DNA of 25,558 nucleotides from Verrucomicrobiota bacterium. Its GTDB lineage: Bacteria > Verrucomicrobiota > Verrucomicrobiia > Limisphaerales > CAZBKV01. Below, piece by piece: positions 15,923 to 22,875 of this stretch. Location: contig JAGHDA010000254.1 of NCBI GenBank assembly GCA_021160185.1, forward strand, positions 1 to 25,558, written 5' to 3'. Both the position numbers and the translations under genes were made by a program. How positions within the stretch are numbered: the first letter of the stretch is position 1; every line of letters begins with the position of its first letter. The notes below the pieces were generated by a model, which searched no databases, was not told the DNA's origin, and saw nothing but the letters and a program-made list of their open reading frames with translations.

Positions 15923-15948
15923 GGCTGATTCGGTTTTCCGGTCTGCGC

Positions 15949-16803
15949 TCACCCTCCCCGATGGGGATTCCATATCACATCCGGATTAAATTTTTCCACG
16001 GAAGAGCCGGTTCCGTTGGTGATGTAGCTGCGGGGGAAAAAGGCGGCGTGGCCGTCCACGAAAACAAGGTTCCCTCCCCTGCCCTGGTGACGGCGAGTAA
16101 AGCGTTCGCTCCGGGCGGCGGGGAAGATGCCGTTGCGATTCGGGTCCGTCTTGCCGGCGGTATAGGCTTCCAAGGTGGGGCTGAACACGGCGTCGACCAG
16201 GAGCGTCGTGGCGGCGGGATTGGGCAAAGCGCTGAGCCGAGGCATCCGAGGGTACGGATGCCGCTCCCAGATCCTCGGGCCGGTCCGCTTCAGGTCCAAG
16301 TTCATCACATAGCTCCAGAAACCGAATCGGCCGCCCTTGAGGAAACGGTCGTCAGGGGAAGCCTTGGCGGCGGGACAATGCCAGAACTTGCCGTTCCGAC
16401 GAGGGAAAGGCAGTTCATCCCGATAACGGCCGCTCGCCCGATTCCACCAATTCGAGAAGGGTTCCTCCCCCACCGCAGGGGGCAAGGCGTTGAACCAGGC
16501 GTACGGATCGTTGGGGCTGCCCGGCCCGCTCGCGACGCCGGTGTCCACCGCATACCGACCGCCGTCGTCGGTCCCGTCCCGCGGAGGCAGGTCCTCGGAA
16601 TCGTCAGCGTACATCTGAAGAGCCAAGCCCCACTGCCGGAGGTTGGAAAGGCAACGGATCGCCTGCGCCTTGGCCTTGGCCCTGGCAAGCGCAGGCAACA
16701 GCATCCCCGCCAAGACGGCGATGATGGCGATAACAACAAGAAGCTCGATGAGAGTGAAGGCTCGCCCCTTGCAGAGGCCTTTTCTTTTGGACGCCGAATC
16801 CAT
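15949..16803 (-). CDS. Type II secretion/pilin-like pseudopilin with H-X-DG C-terminal motif
   Basis: The 284-residue protein carries a class III (prepilin) leader: basic MDSASKRKGLCKGRA, then FTLIELLVVIAIIAVLAGML. Cleavage is expected before F16, and Glu is at +5 of the mature protein. LLPALARAKAKAQAIRCLSN follows, the pattern seen in very large paralogous families of Verrucomicrobiota, Lentisphaerae and Planctomycetes. The C-terminal part has RHQGRGGNLVFVDGHAAFF, the H-x(n)-DG element of these families, with 10 rather than the usual 9 residues between His and Asp-Gly. These proteins are thought to be exported to the inner membrane/periplasm and may assemble short pseudopili or act as secreted carriers; individual functions are unknown. 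It forms a two-gene unit with the large lamin-tail protein downstream. Confidence 0.92.
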   Translation of the reverse strand: MDSASKRKGLCKGRAFTLIELLVVIAIIAVLAGMLLPALARAKAKAQAIRCLSNLRQWGLALQMYADDSEDLPPRDGTDDGGRYAVDTGVASGPGSPNDPYAWFNALPPAVGEEPFSNWWNRASGRYRDELPFPRRNGKFWHCPAAKASPDDRFLKGGRFGFWSYVMNLDLKRTGPRIWERHPYPRMPRLSALPNPAATTLLVDAVFSPTLEAYTAGKTDPNRNGIFPAARSERFTRRHQGRGGNLVFVDGHAAFFPRSYITNGTGSSVEKFNPDVIWNPHRGG

Positions 16804-17003
16804 AGCCCGGTTGCGGCGGGGCGGCTCCCGCCCGCCCCTATTTGTAGCGCGCAGGCCGGAGAAGACAAGTCGAGGATGTCACGGACAGGGCGCGCCTTCA
16901 TGGCCGCTGCCGGCGCAGCGCGGAATCACGGCGCGCCGCGCCCAAAAGGCTTGCTTTGATCCCCCGTGATCGGGTTAAATCAGAAAACGCTTTGACACAG
17001 ACC
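16804..17003. other. Divergent promoter region pseudopilin / sulfatase
   Basis: The 200-bp gap lies between the minus-strand pseudopilin start and the plus-strand second sulfatase start. Apart from the candidate promoter at 16951-16980, I see no repeat, RNA gene or coding stretch. Confidence 0.5.
16951..16980 (+). promoter_or_regulatory. Candidate sigma-70-like promoter for the second sulfatase operon
   Basis: TTGCTT (16951-16956), 18 bases, then TTAAAT (16975-16980), lying 24 bases before ATG 17004. The local A/T richness contrasts with the surrounding GC-rich DNA. The match to consensus is partial. Confidence 0.35.
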
Positions 17004-18452
17004 ATGAACACGATCAACCAGTTCTTCCCCATCCTTGCGGCGGCGGCGTTGGCGGCGGCCCAGGCGGCTTCCGTCCCGGCGCCAAGGCCGAACGTTATTC
17101 TCATCATGGCCGACGATTTGGGTTACGAAACCGTCGGCGCAAACGGCGGAACTTCTTACCGCACGCCGAACCTGGACCGGCTTGCGGCTGAGGGCGTGCG
17201 GTTCACCCACGCTTACGCCCAACCTCTTTGCACGCCCACCCGCGTGCAACTGATGACCGGCGCCTACAATGTGCGCAACTACATCACCTTCGGCCGGATG
17301 GATCCCAAGTTGACCACCTTCGGCAACCTGTTCCGCCGGGCCGGTTACGCCGCCTGCATCGCGGGCAAATGGCAGCTCGGGCGCGACGTGAACCTGCCCC
17401 GAAAGTTCGGGTTCGACGAATTCTGCCTCTGGCAGCACACCCGCCGCCCGCCGCGCTACGCCAATCCGGGCCTGGAAATCAATGGGGTTGCGAAGGACTT
17501 CACGCACGGAGAATACGGTCCGGACCTGATCAACGCTTACGCCCTCGACTTCATCCGCCGCCATCGCGACCGCCCCTTTTTCCTCTATTACCCGATGGTC
17601 CTCACCCACGCGCCGTATCAACCGACCCCGGACAGTCCGGACTGGGACCCGAGCGCGCGCGGCGAGAGGGTTCACCGGAATCCCAAGCACTTCGCCGACA
17701 TGGTCGCCTACATGGACAAGCTCATCGGCAAAATGACGGCCCAGCTTGAGAAACTCGGCCTCCGCGAGCGGACCCTAATCATTTTTCTCGGCGACAACGG
17801 GACCGGACGCGGCGTCCGATCACGCATGGGCGACCGCGTGGTCGTGGGCGGCAAGGGAACCACCACCGACGCAGGCATGCATGTGCCGCTGATCGTCAGT
17901 TGGCCGGGTGGAATCGCGCGGGGCCGGGTGTGCGAGGATCTCGTCGACACCACGGACATCTTGCCGACCATCTGCGACGCGGCCGGCATCCGCATCCCAA
18001 ACTCGATGATCGTCGACGGCCGCAGTTTCCTGCCTCAGGCCCAGGGCCGCCCCGGCCGGCCGCGGCAATGGGTTTACTGTTGGTACTCGCCTCGCGGGGA
18101 ACCGCTCAAGGAATTCGCCTTTGACGCCCGCTGGAAGCTGTACCGGGACGGCAGATTCTTCGATCTGCGTCGCGACATCGAAGAGCGGCAGCCTCTTTCG
18201 CCGGACCGGCTGAGCGGCGAGGCCGCCGCCGCGGCCCGACGCCTGAAGGCCGCCCTCGATCAATTCCGGAACGCGCGGCCGCCTGAGCTGCCCCAGCCCC
18301 CGCCCCCGAACTCAAAAGCGACCAAACGCCGGGGACGACCGCAAGCAAAGGGAAGCCGACCCGCAACGCGGCTTCGGACGCCGGCACATCAGCCGAGCAG
18401 GTTGTCGCGGCCGGCAAAAGGGGCGAAGATTGACCGACTGTTCAGCCTATGA
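17004..18452 (+). CDS. S1-type sulfatase with canonical CTPTR motif
   Basis: The roughly 482-residue protein has a hydrophobic signal region (FFPILAAAALAAAQAASV, 7-24). The sulfatase core follows: NVILIMADDLGYETVGANGG with DD (37-38), the formylglycine site QPLCTPTRVQLMTGAY (C76-T-P-T-R80), AGKWQLGRDVNLPRKFGF, LTHAPYQPTPDSPDW, IIFLGDNGTG and GMHVPLIVSWPG. The usual KWHLG reads KWQLG; this occurs in one sulfatase-like subfamily, to my recollection, but a change at a substrate-pocket His is worth noting. The last about 55 residues are an odd Pro- then Arg/Lys-rich tail (PPELPQPPPPN, then KATKRRGRPQAKG). ATG 17004 fits the signal peptide. Its TGA overlaps the next ATG as ATGA, so translation is probably coupled to the serine hydrolase. 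The likely role is desulfation of extracellular glycans. Confidence 0.9.
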   Translation: MNTINQFFPILAAAALAAAQAASVPAPRPNVILIMADDLGYETVGANGGTSYRTPNLDRLAAEGVRFTHAYAQPLCTPTRVQLMTGAYNVRNYITFGRMDPKLTTFGNLFRRAGYAACIAGKWQLGRDVNLPRKFGFDEFCLWQHTRRPPRYANPGLEINGVAKDFTHGEYGPDLINAYALDFIRRHRDRPFFLYYPMVLTHAPYQPTPDSPDWDPSARGERVHRNPKHFADMVAYMDKLIGKMTAQLEKLGLRERTLIIFLGDNGTGRGVRSRMGDRVVVGGKGTTTDAGMHVPLIVSWPGGIARGRVCEDLVDTTDILPTICDAAGIRIPNSMIVDGRSFLPQAQGRPGRPRQWVYCWYSPRGEPLKEFAFDARWKLYRDGRFFDLRRDIEERQPLSPDRLSGEAAAAARRLKAALDQFRNARPPELPQPPPPNSKATKRRGRPQAKGSRPATRLRTPAHQPSRLSRPAKGAKIDRLFSL

Positions 18453-19603
18453 ATCGACGCGACTTCATCAAATCGGCGGCGGGACTGGCGCTGGGGCTCC
18501 GCGGCGGCGCGGCCGCGGCGCGGGAGAGTTTCCCGGGCAAGAGCTGGGCCTGGCGCGCCCCTGCGGAGGCAGGGCTGCGCAAGGCCGAGCTGCGGCGAAT
18601 CGCCGACTACCTGGGCGGACGCGGCATGATCGTCCGAGGCGGTTGGGCGGTGTTCCGCTGGGGCGACCCGAGCCGGGCCGGGGACGTCGCCTCGGCGGCC
18701 AAGCCCATCTACACCCATTTCCTGATCCGGGCGGTGGAACAGGGCAAGCTGGCGGGATTCGACACGAGGCTGATCGAATACGAGCCGCGGCTCAAGAACC
18801 TGAACCCCGCGCTCGGTTACAAGGACCGGCGTATCACCTTCCGCCACTGCGCCAACCAGATTTCCTGCTACGGCGTCGCGGAAGCTCCAGGAACAGCTTT
18901 CGACTATAATGATTTCCAGATGGCATTGTTCTGGGACACGCTGTTTCTCAAGGTCTACGGCGCGACGCTCAAGACCGTGGACGAGCGAGTCATGCGTCCG
19001 GGCCTGAGCGATCCTCTGCAATGCGAAGATTCCCCCTCGTTTCTGGCGTTCGGGCTGAAAGACCGCCCCGGACGGGTGCGCATTTCGCCCCGCGACTTCT
19101 GCCGCTTCGGCCTGCTGTACCTGCGCAAAGGCAACTGGCGCGGCCGTCAAATCGTCTCCGTCGAACACGCTCGCATGGCGGTCAGCCGGCCGCTCCCGCT
19201 CTCGCTGCCGCGGACGGCGGGACGCGCCGCGGAAATGATTCCCGGCCAACGCAGCATCGGCTCGCGCGACGTGCCGGACAACCAGACCGACCACTTCGGC
19301 TCGTACAGTTGGCTATGGTGGGTGAACGGCGTGCGCCGAAGCGGACGACGGCTTTGGCCGGACGCGCCCAAACGGGTCTTCACCTGCCTGGGACACAAGC
19401 ACGGCCAGCGGGGCATGGCGGCGATCCCGGAGTGGGACATCGTGCTGAGCTGGAACGATACGCGCCTCGGAGAGAAGCCGTGGAAAGACCAGCAACGCGA
19501 TCCGCATCCGTTGAATGAAGTGTTCCGCCTGCTTCGGCGCTCGCTGGGGGCCGCAACGCGGGAACACTCCGGCCCCACTCGGGTGAAGCAAGGTTCGGCC
19601 TGA
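18449..19603 (+). CDS. Tat-exported serine hydrolase, beta-lactamase/CubicO-like
   Basis: The 384-residue protein has a twin-arginine-type signal MNRRDFIKSAAGLALGLRGG. The class C beta-lactamase-like (PF00144) fold is indicated by the S-x-x-K nucleophile box ASAAKPIYTHFL (S82-A-A-K85), the second box PGTAFDYNDFQMAL with Tyr153 (reading Y-N-D instead of Y-x-N), and a third-box candidate GHKHGQRGMA near 315-324. RITFRHCANQISCY corresponds to the usual IT.rHLL..tSG segment. Such enzymes act as esterases, peptidases or transacylases; antibiotic resistance should not be assumed. The start overlaps the sulfatase stop (ATGA), so both are made together. A deacylating role on the same decorated glycan substrate is a reasonable but unproven guess. 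Confidence 0.85.
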   Translation: MNRRDFIKSAAGLALGLRGGAAAARESFPGKSWAWRAPAEAGLRKAELRRIADYLGGRGMIVRGGWAVFRWGDPSRAGDVASAAKPIYTHFLIRAVEQGKLAGFDTRLIEYEPRLKNLNPALGYKDRRITFRHCANQISCYGVAEAPGTAFDYNDFQMALFWDTLFLKVYGATLKTVDERVMRPGLSDPLQCEDSPSFLAFGLKDRPGRVRISPRDFCRFGLLYLRKGNWRGRQIVSVEHARMAVSRPLPLSLPRTAGRAAEMIPGQRSIGSRDVPDNQTDHFGSYSWLWWVNGVRRSGRRLWPDAPKRVFTCLGHKHGQRGMAAIPEWDIVLSWNDTRLGEKPWKDQQRDPHPLNEVFRLLRRSLGAATREHSGPTRVKQGSA

Positions 19604-19619
19604 TTCCGAGCAAGTTGCA

Positions 19620-19844
19620 ATGCCATCCTCTCCCAGCGGCGCGCGGCATTGGCCAGGACCGTGCATCCGGATTGTCACCGTCGATTCCATTGGCGGCGGG
19701 CGTCAGACAGCCCGCTGGTTTAACCCCCGCAAGGGGCAATTCGGACGGGCTTTTGCCGTGGACGGCGGCGGCGCGCGGTCATTCAACGCGCCGGATACGA
19801 ACGATTGGGTGTTGCTCATCAAGCGGGAGAAGAAGGCGAAATGA
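19620..19844 (+). pseudogene. Remnant of a glycosidase C-terminal (putative collagen-binding-like) domain
   Basis: A 74-codon frame ends at TGA 19842-19844. From about residue 19 it reads TVDSIGGGRQTARWFNPRKG, then FAVDGGGARSFNAPDTNDWVLLIKRE. This lines up with LTARWFNPRAGSWNRPSAVA and GGGAREFSAPDTQDWALFIQ in the next gene (about residues 405-445 of that protein). It is therefore the last part of the C-terminal domain of a paralogue, without the catalytic barrel. The first 15 or so codons show no similarity and no proper ribosome binding site is seen. Its TGA overlaps the next gene's ATG (ATGA), as if the intact ancestor had been an upstream gene in the same operon. A functional small protein cannot be excluded. 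It is most simply read as the scar of a deletion that removed the front of a duplicated glycosidase. Confidence 0.7.
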
Positions 19845-21928
19845 AGGAATTGCAGACAATTATTCTGGCAACCACGTTAGCCATCACGGGCCTGAGGGAC
19901 ATGGCGACTGGCTTGGCCGCAGCCGCCGTGCGTGACGCCACAAACGGCGCCTTGTCCCTCTACCCACCCAATCCGCGCTACTTCCAGACGGCCGCCGGTC
20001 GGCCGCTGTTACTCATCGGCGATTATACCTGGGGCGCCTTTTCCGACGTGGACTACGACTATGAGACAATGTTCGATACGCTGGCGGCGCATGGTTTGAA
20101 TTTCGCTCGGGTCTGGCTGTGGTGGGGCTGCGACCAATTTTCCGCGCCGATGAACCGGCGGTTTGTGTCCCCTTTCCAGCGCCCCGGCCCCGGCCGCGCT
20201 CACGACGGCCGACCCAAATACGATCTAACTCGATTCAATCCAATCTTCTTCGACCGCCTGAAAAAGTTCTGCGCGGCGGCACGGCGGCGGGGGATTTATT
20301 TGCAGCTCATCCTGTTCGACGCGTGGATGATCAAGCATCCCCATCTCTGGCGGTTGCACGCCTTTCAGCGCGACAACAACATCAACGGGGTGGACGGCGA
20401 TCCGGGGCGCACAGGCCGCGGAACGGATGGCGCCCGGGGCTTCTGCTCGCCGGCCAACCGCCCGGCGCTGGAAGCTCAACAAGGTTACATTCGCCGTGTG
20501 GTGGATGCGGTGAGCGAGTTCGACAATATCCTGTGGGAAATCGCCAACGAAAATTTTTACAGTGAGCAATGGGAGCTGGAGTTGGGCCGTTTTCTGCGCC
20601 GCTATGAGCTCACCAAACCCAAACGCCATCTAGTGATGCCGAATGACCTGCCCAGCCACACCAGCGTGGTACAGACCTGGAATGTGAATCGCATCCACGC
20701 CGCGCTGCTCGAGAAACGCCGCTTGGGCCGGCCGCTGATTTTCGACACCGATTTTACCATTAACCGAAACGACGCCGAAGTGCGCCGGGCGATGTGGACG
20801 GCGGCGCTCAGCGGCGGTCATTTCAATTACATGGACGATAGCCTCCAAATCGGGGAGGAGCACCACGGCGATGCGCGAGGCACGCGCCGGATAGCGTTCC
20901 GCCGGCAAATCGGTTATCTGGCGGCCTTTATGCGGCGGATGCGTTTTTGGGAGATGGAACCGATCAAGGAGGCTTTGCCAGGCGACAGGGCCTATGCGCT
21001 GGCCTCTCGAGCTGAAGTGGCGGTGTATTTGCCGAGGGGCGGCCGCATCCGGCTCGATCTCTCCGCTTTGCCAGGCGCGTTGACCGCGCGTTGGTTCAAT
21101 CCTCGAGCGGGTTCATGGAATAGGCCATCAGCGGTCGCAGGCGGCGGCGCCAGGGAATTTTCCGCTCCCGACACTCAAGATTGGGCGCTTTTCATTCAAC
21201 GAGGAACCAATGCCCAGACGGCAAGCGTTCCCAGACACCTCAAGACAATTTTTCGCTCCCCCAGTTCGATATGGGTGTCCTGGATGCCTGCCGAGAGCGA
21301 TCGAAATTTGAGCGGTTATCAGATCGAACGCAATGGCCAACCGCTGGCCGTGACGGTCCTTCCCGGTTACTGGGATTTCGGTCTCAAGCCGGGCCGCCGG
21401 TATGCCTACACCGTCGCCGCGTTGGATGAGGCCGGCCATCCTTCGTCGCGCTCGCCGCCCCTTGAAGTCGAGACGCTTCCCCGACCAGCGTCTTGCAGCG
21501 TCCGATTAGGCGCGACTAATCAATCGGACGGGTTGCGGTTGGTTGCCGACCGCGACGGAGACACAAGGCCCGAGGTTGTGGAAGGCCAGCCGTGTCGCCG
21601 GCTCGCCGGCGCGGATGACCGCTATTTCTATTTTGCTCTCGACGACGAGGCTGCGTTCAACGAACGCGGTTTGACTGTTTTCTTGGAAGTGATTTACTTC
21701 GACGCCGCTGGTTGGATCGAACCGCAATTCGACTCGACGGGCGCGGCTTACAAACCAGCCCAGCGATTGCGGTTGACCGACACGCGGCAATGGAAAACGC
21801 ATCGTTGGACGCTGCGCGCTTGCCGCTTCGCCAACCGGCAAAATGCCGGGGCGGATTTCCGGCTGTTTGCGGGCCCCCGCGGGGCGGCCATTGCGTCGGT
21901 TAGGATTGAGGCGTCGCCGAACCAATGA
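19841..21928 (+). CDS. Glycoside hydrolase-like (beta/alpha)8 protein with collagen-binding-like, FnIII and C-terminal beta domains
   Basis: The 695-residue protein has a hydrophobic N-terminus (TIILATTLAITGL) and is probably exported. The barrel (about 40-370) shows RPLLLIGDYTWGAFSDVDY, GLNFARVWLWWG, RRGIYLQLILFDAW and NILWEIANENF. The Asn-Glu pair N236-E237 sits where clan A glycosidases place the acid/base Glu. The nucleophile-region strand reads RPLIFDTDFTINRND, with no Glu at the expected place. A domain related to the 'putative collagen-binding domain' of glycosidases follows (about 380-447). A fibronectin III-like module comes next (about 460-545; YQIERNG, GRRYAYTVAALDEAG). A C-terminal beta-sandwich of unknown role extends to 695. 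ATG 19841 overlaps the preceding stop. Parts of the gene look less GC-biased than its neighbours (for example 20521-20560), which may reflect transfer. The substrate is unknown. Confidence 0.8.
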   Translation: MKELQTIILATTLAITGLRDMATGLAAAAVRDATNGALSLYPPNPRYFQTAAGRPLLLIGDYTWGAFSDVDYDYETMFDTLAAHGLNFARVWLWWGCDQFSAPMNRRFVSPFQRPGPGRAHDGRPKYDLTRFNPIFFDRLKKFCAAARRRGIYLQLILFDAWMIKHPHLWRLHAFQRDNNINGVDGDPGRTGRGTDGARGFCSPANRPALEAQQGYIRRVVDAVSEFDNILWEIANENFYSEQWELELGRFLRRYELTKPKRHLVMPNDLPSHTSVVQTWNVNRIHAALLEKRRLGRPLIFDTDFTINRNDAEVRRAMWTAALSGGHFNYMDDSLQIGEEHHGDARGTRRIAFRRQIGYLAAFMRRMRFWEMEPIKEALPGDRAYALASRAEVAVYLPRGGRIRLDLSALPGALTARWFNPRAGSWNRPSAVAGGGAREFSAPDTQDWALFIQRGTNAQTASVPRHLKTIFRSPSSIWVSWMPAESDRNLSGYQIERNGQPLAVTVLPGYWDFGLKPGRRYAYTVAALDEAGHPSSRSPPLEVETLPRPASCSVRLGATNQSDGLRLVADRDGDTRPEVVEGQPCRRLAGADDRYFYFALDDEAAFNERGLTVFLEVIYFDAAGWIEPQFDSTGAAYKPAQRLRLTDTRQWKTHRWTLRACRFANRQNAGADFRLFAGPRGAAIASVRIEASPNQ

Positions 21929-22031
21929 GGGCTCAACATGCCGGGCGCCTGTTAACCGGAGGCGGCATGGACCATGAACCGAAGGGCGCAGCGCCCGCCG
22001 GAGCGCAAACAGGCGGCGTCTCGGAAATGGC

Positions 22032-22060
22032 TTGCATCGGGGAAGCAGGCCCAGTAGTTT
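22032..22060 (+). promoter_or_regulatory. Candidate promoter of tRNA-Lys
   Basis: TTGCAT (22032-22037), a 17-base spacer and TAGTTT (22055-22060) end 25 bases before the mature tRNA 5' end. The spacing is ideal; the -10 match is only partial. The remainder of the 157-bp gap after the glycosidase gene (21929-22085) holds nothing else I can identify. Confidence 0.4.
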
Positions 22061-22085
22061 AGTTTCGCTCGCTGAAGAGCGGATT

Positions 22086-22160
22086 GGGTTGGTAGCTCAG
22101 CGGCAGAGCAGCGGCCTTTTAAGCCGTTGGTCGCAGGTTCGATCCCTGCCCAACCCACCA
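22086..22160 (+). tRNA. tRNA-Lys(UUU)
   Basis: The cloverleaf folds completely. The acceptor stem GGGTTGG (22086-22092) pairs with CCAACCC (22150-22156). The D stem is GCTC/GAGC. The anticodon stem GCGGC/GCCGT (one G-T pair) has loop CTTTTAA and anticodon TTT at 22118-22120. The T arm is GCAGG-TTCGATC-CCTGC. The discriminator is A22157, and the 3' CCA is encoded (22158-22160). The anticodon UUU reads AAA/AAG lysine codons. It is a single gene, not part of a visible tRNA cluster. No duplicated 3' end that would suggest an integrated element was seen downstream. Confidence 0.97.
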
Positions 22161-22261
22161 CCGTCCGTCGAGGCGCGTTTCCCCTCGCTTTTTCCGAAAC
22201 CCGGCTCCGCTGCCCTCTGATTGACCGGGAGCCCGCGGCGGGGCAAAGCTTGAGTGTGCGG

Positions 22262-22825
22262 ATGACAACAGCAAACAAGATCACTATCGCCAGGATCCTC
22301 CTAGCGCCGTTCTTCGTGGCGGAGTTGATCTTGTATCTGCAGCGCGGCTACGAGCCGCATCGGCTGGCGGCCCTGGGCCTCTTCCTGCTGATCGCCATCG
22401 GCGACGGGGTGGACGGGTTCGTGGCGCGACGGTTCAACCAGAAAACCCAAATGGGGGCTCTGTTGGATCCGATCGCGGACAAGCTCCTGCTCGTGTTCAG
22501 CTTGATCATCCTTTCTCTCCACAACCAACCCTACCTGGATCCCATTCCGATATGGCTCACGATCACTGTGCTCCTTCGAGACGTGGTCCTGCTTTTGTTC
22601 CTGGTCCTGGTCACGTTTCTCGTGGGCCACGGCGAAGTCCGTCCGCACCTCCTCGGCAAGGGCGCCACCGTGCTCCAAATGACCTGCGTGGTTTGGACCA
22701 TGGCAAAACTTCCCTCCGAGCCCCTGCCCTACCTGGCGGCGGCCGCCACAGCGCTTACCGCCGCTTCCGGAATCATCTACGTGCGAAACGGCCTCCGCAT
22801 GCTCCGAGCCCCGAAACCCTCCTAG
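22262..22825 (+). CDS. CDP-alcohol phosphatidyltransferase family protein (PgsA-like)
   Basis: The 187-residue integral membrane enzyme has about five to six hydrophobic segments. It carries the complete family signature D-x2-D-G-x2-A-R-x8-G-x3-D-x3-D: D48, D51, G52, A55, R56, G65, D69, D73, within IGDGVDGFVARRF and MGALLDPIADKLL. These residues bind the CDP-alcohol and two metal ions and transfer the phosphatidyl or related group to an alcohol acceptor. The N-terminal TTANKITIARILLAPFF is also typical. The family includes phosphatidylglycerophosphate synthase, the best general guess here, but the acceptor cannot be read from sequence. ATG 22262 is chosen; no strong ribosome binding site precedes it. 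The ATP-grasp-like gene begins 50 bases downstream on the same strand. Confidence 0.9.
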   Translation: MTTANKITIARILLAPFFVAELILYLQRGYEPHRLAALGLFLLIAIGDGVDGFVARRFNQKTQMGALLDPIADKLLLVFSLIILSLHNQPYLDPIPIWLTITVLLRDVVLLLFLVLVTFLVGHGEVRPHLLGKGATVLQMTCVVWTMAKLPSEPLPYLAAAATALTAASGIIYVRNGLRMLRAPKPS

Positions 22826-22875
22826 CCCGACGCGTCCGCGGGCGCTGCGCGGGTCCGCCGAACCTCCTTTTTCCG

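Noticed and set aside
13508..15928. 806-codon open frame on the plus strand opposite the lamin-tail gene
   Set aside because: Arg/Gly/Val-rich composition without domains. It is the antisense shadow of a long high-GC gene whose minus-strand product has a signal peptide, Ig and lamin-tail motifs.
16984..17000. TTGACA at 16993 as a -35 box
   Set aside because: It lies too close to the start codon at 17004 to serve that gene, and no matching -10 lies in a useful place.
21952..22284. Minus-strand frame encoding WAGIEPATNGLKGRCSAAEL
   Set aside because: This is the well-known false protein produced by translating the complement of a tRNA-Lys gene; the cloverleaf at 22086-22160 explains it.
22086..22300. 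tRNA-Lys as an integration site for a mobile element
   Set aside because: No integrase, no repeat of the tRNA 3' end and no compositional break downstream; ordinary housekeeping genes follow.
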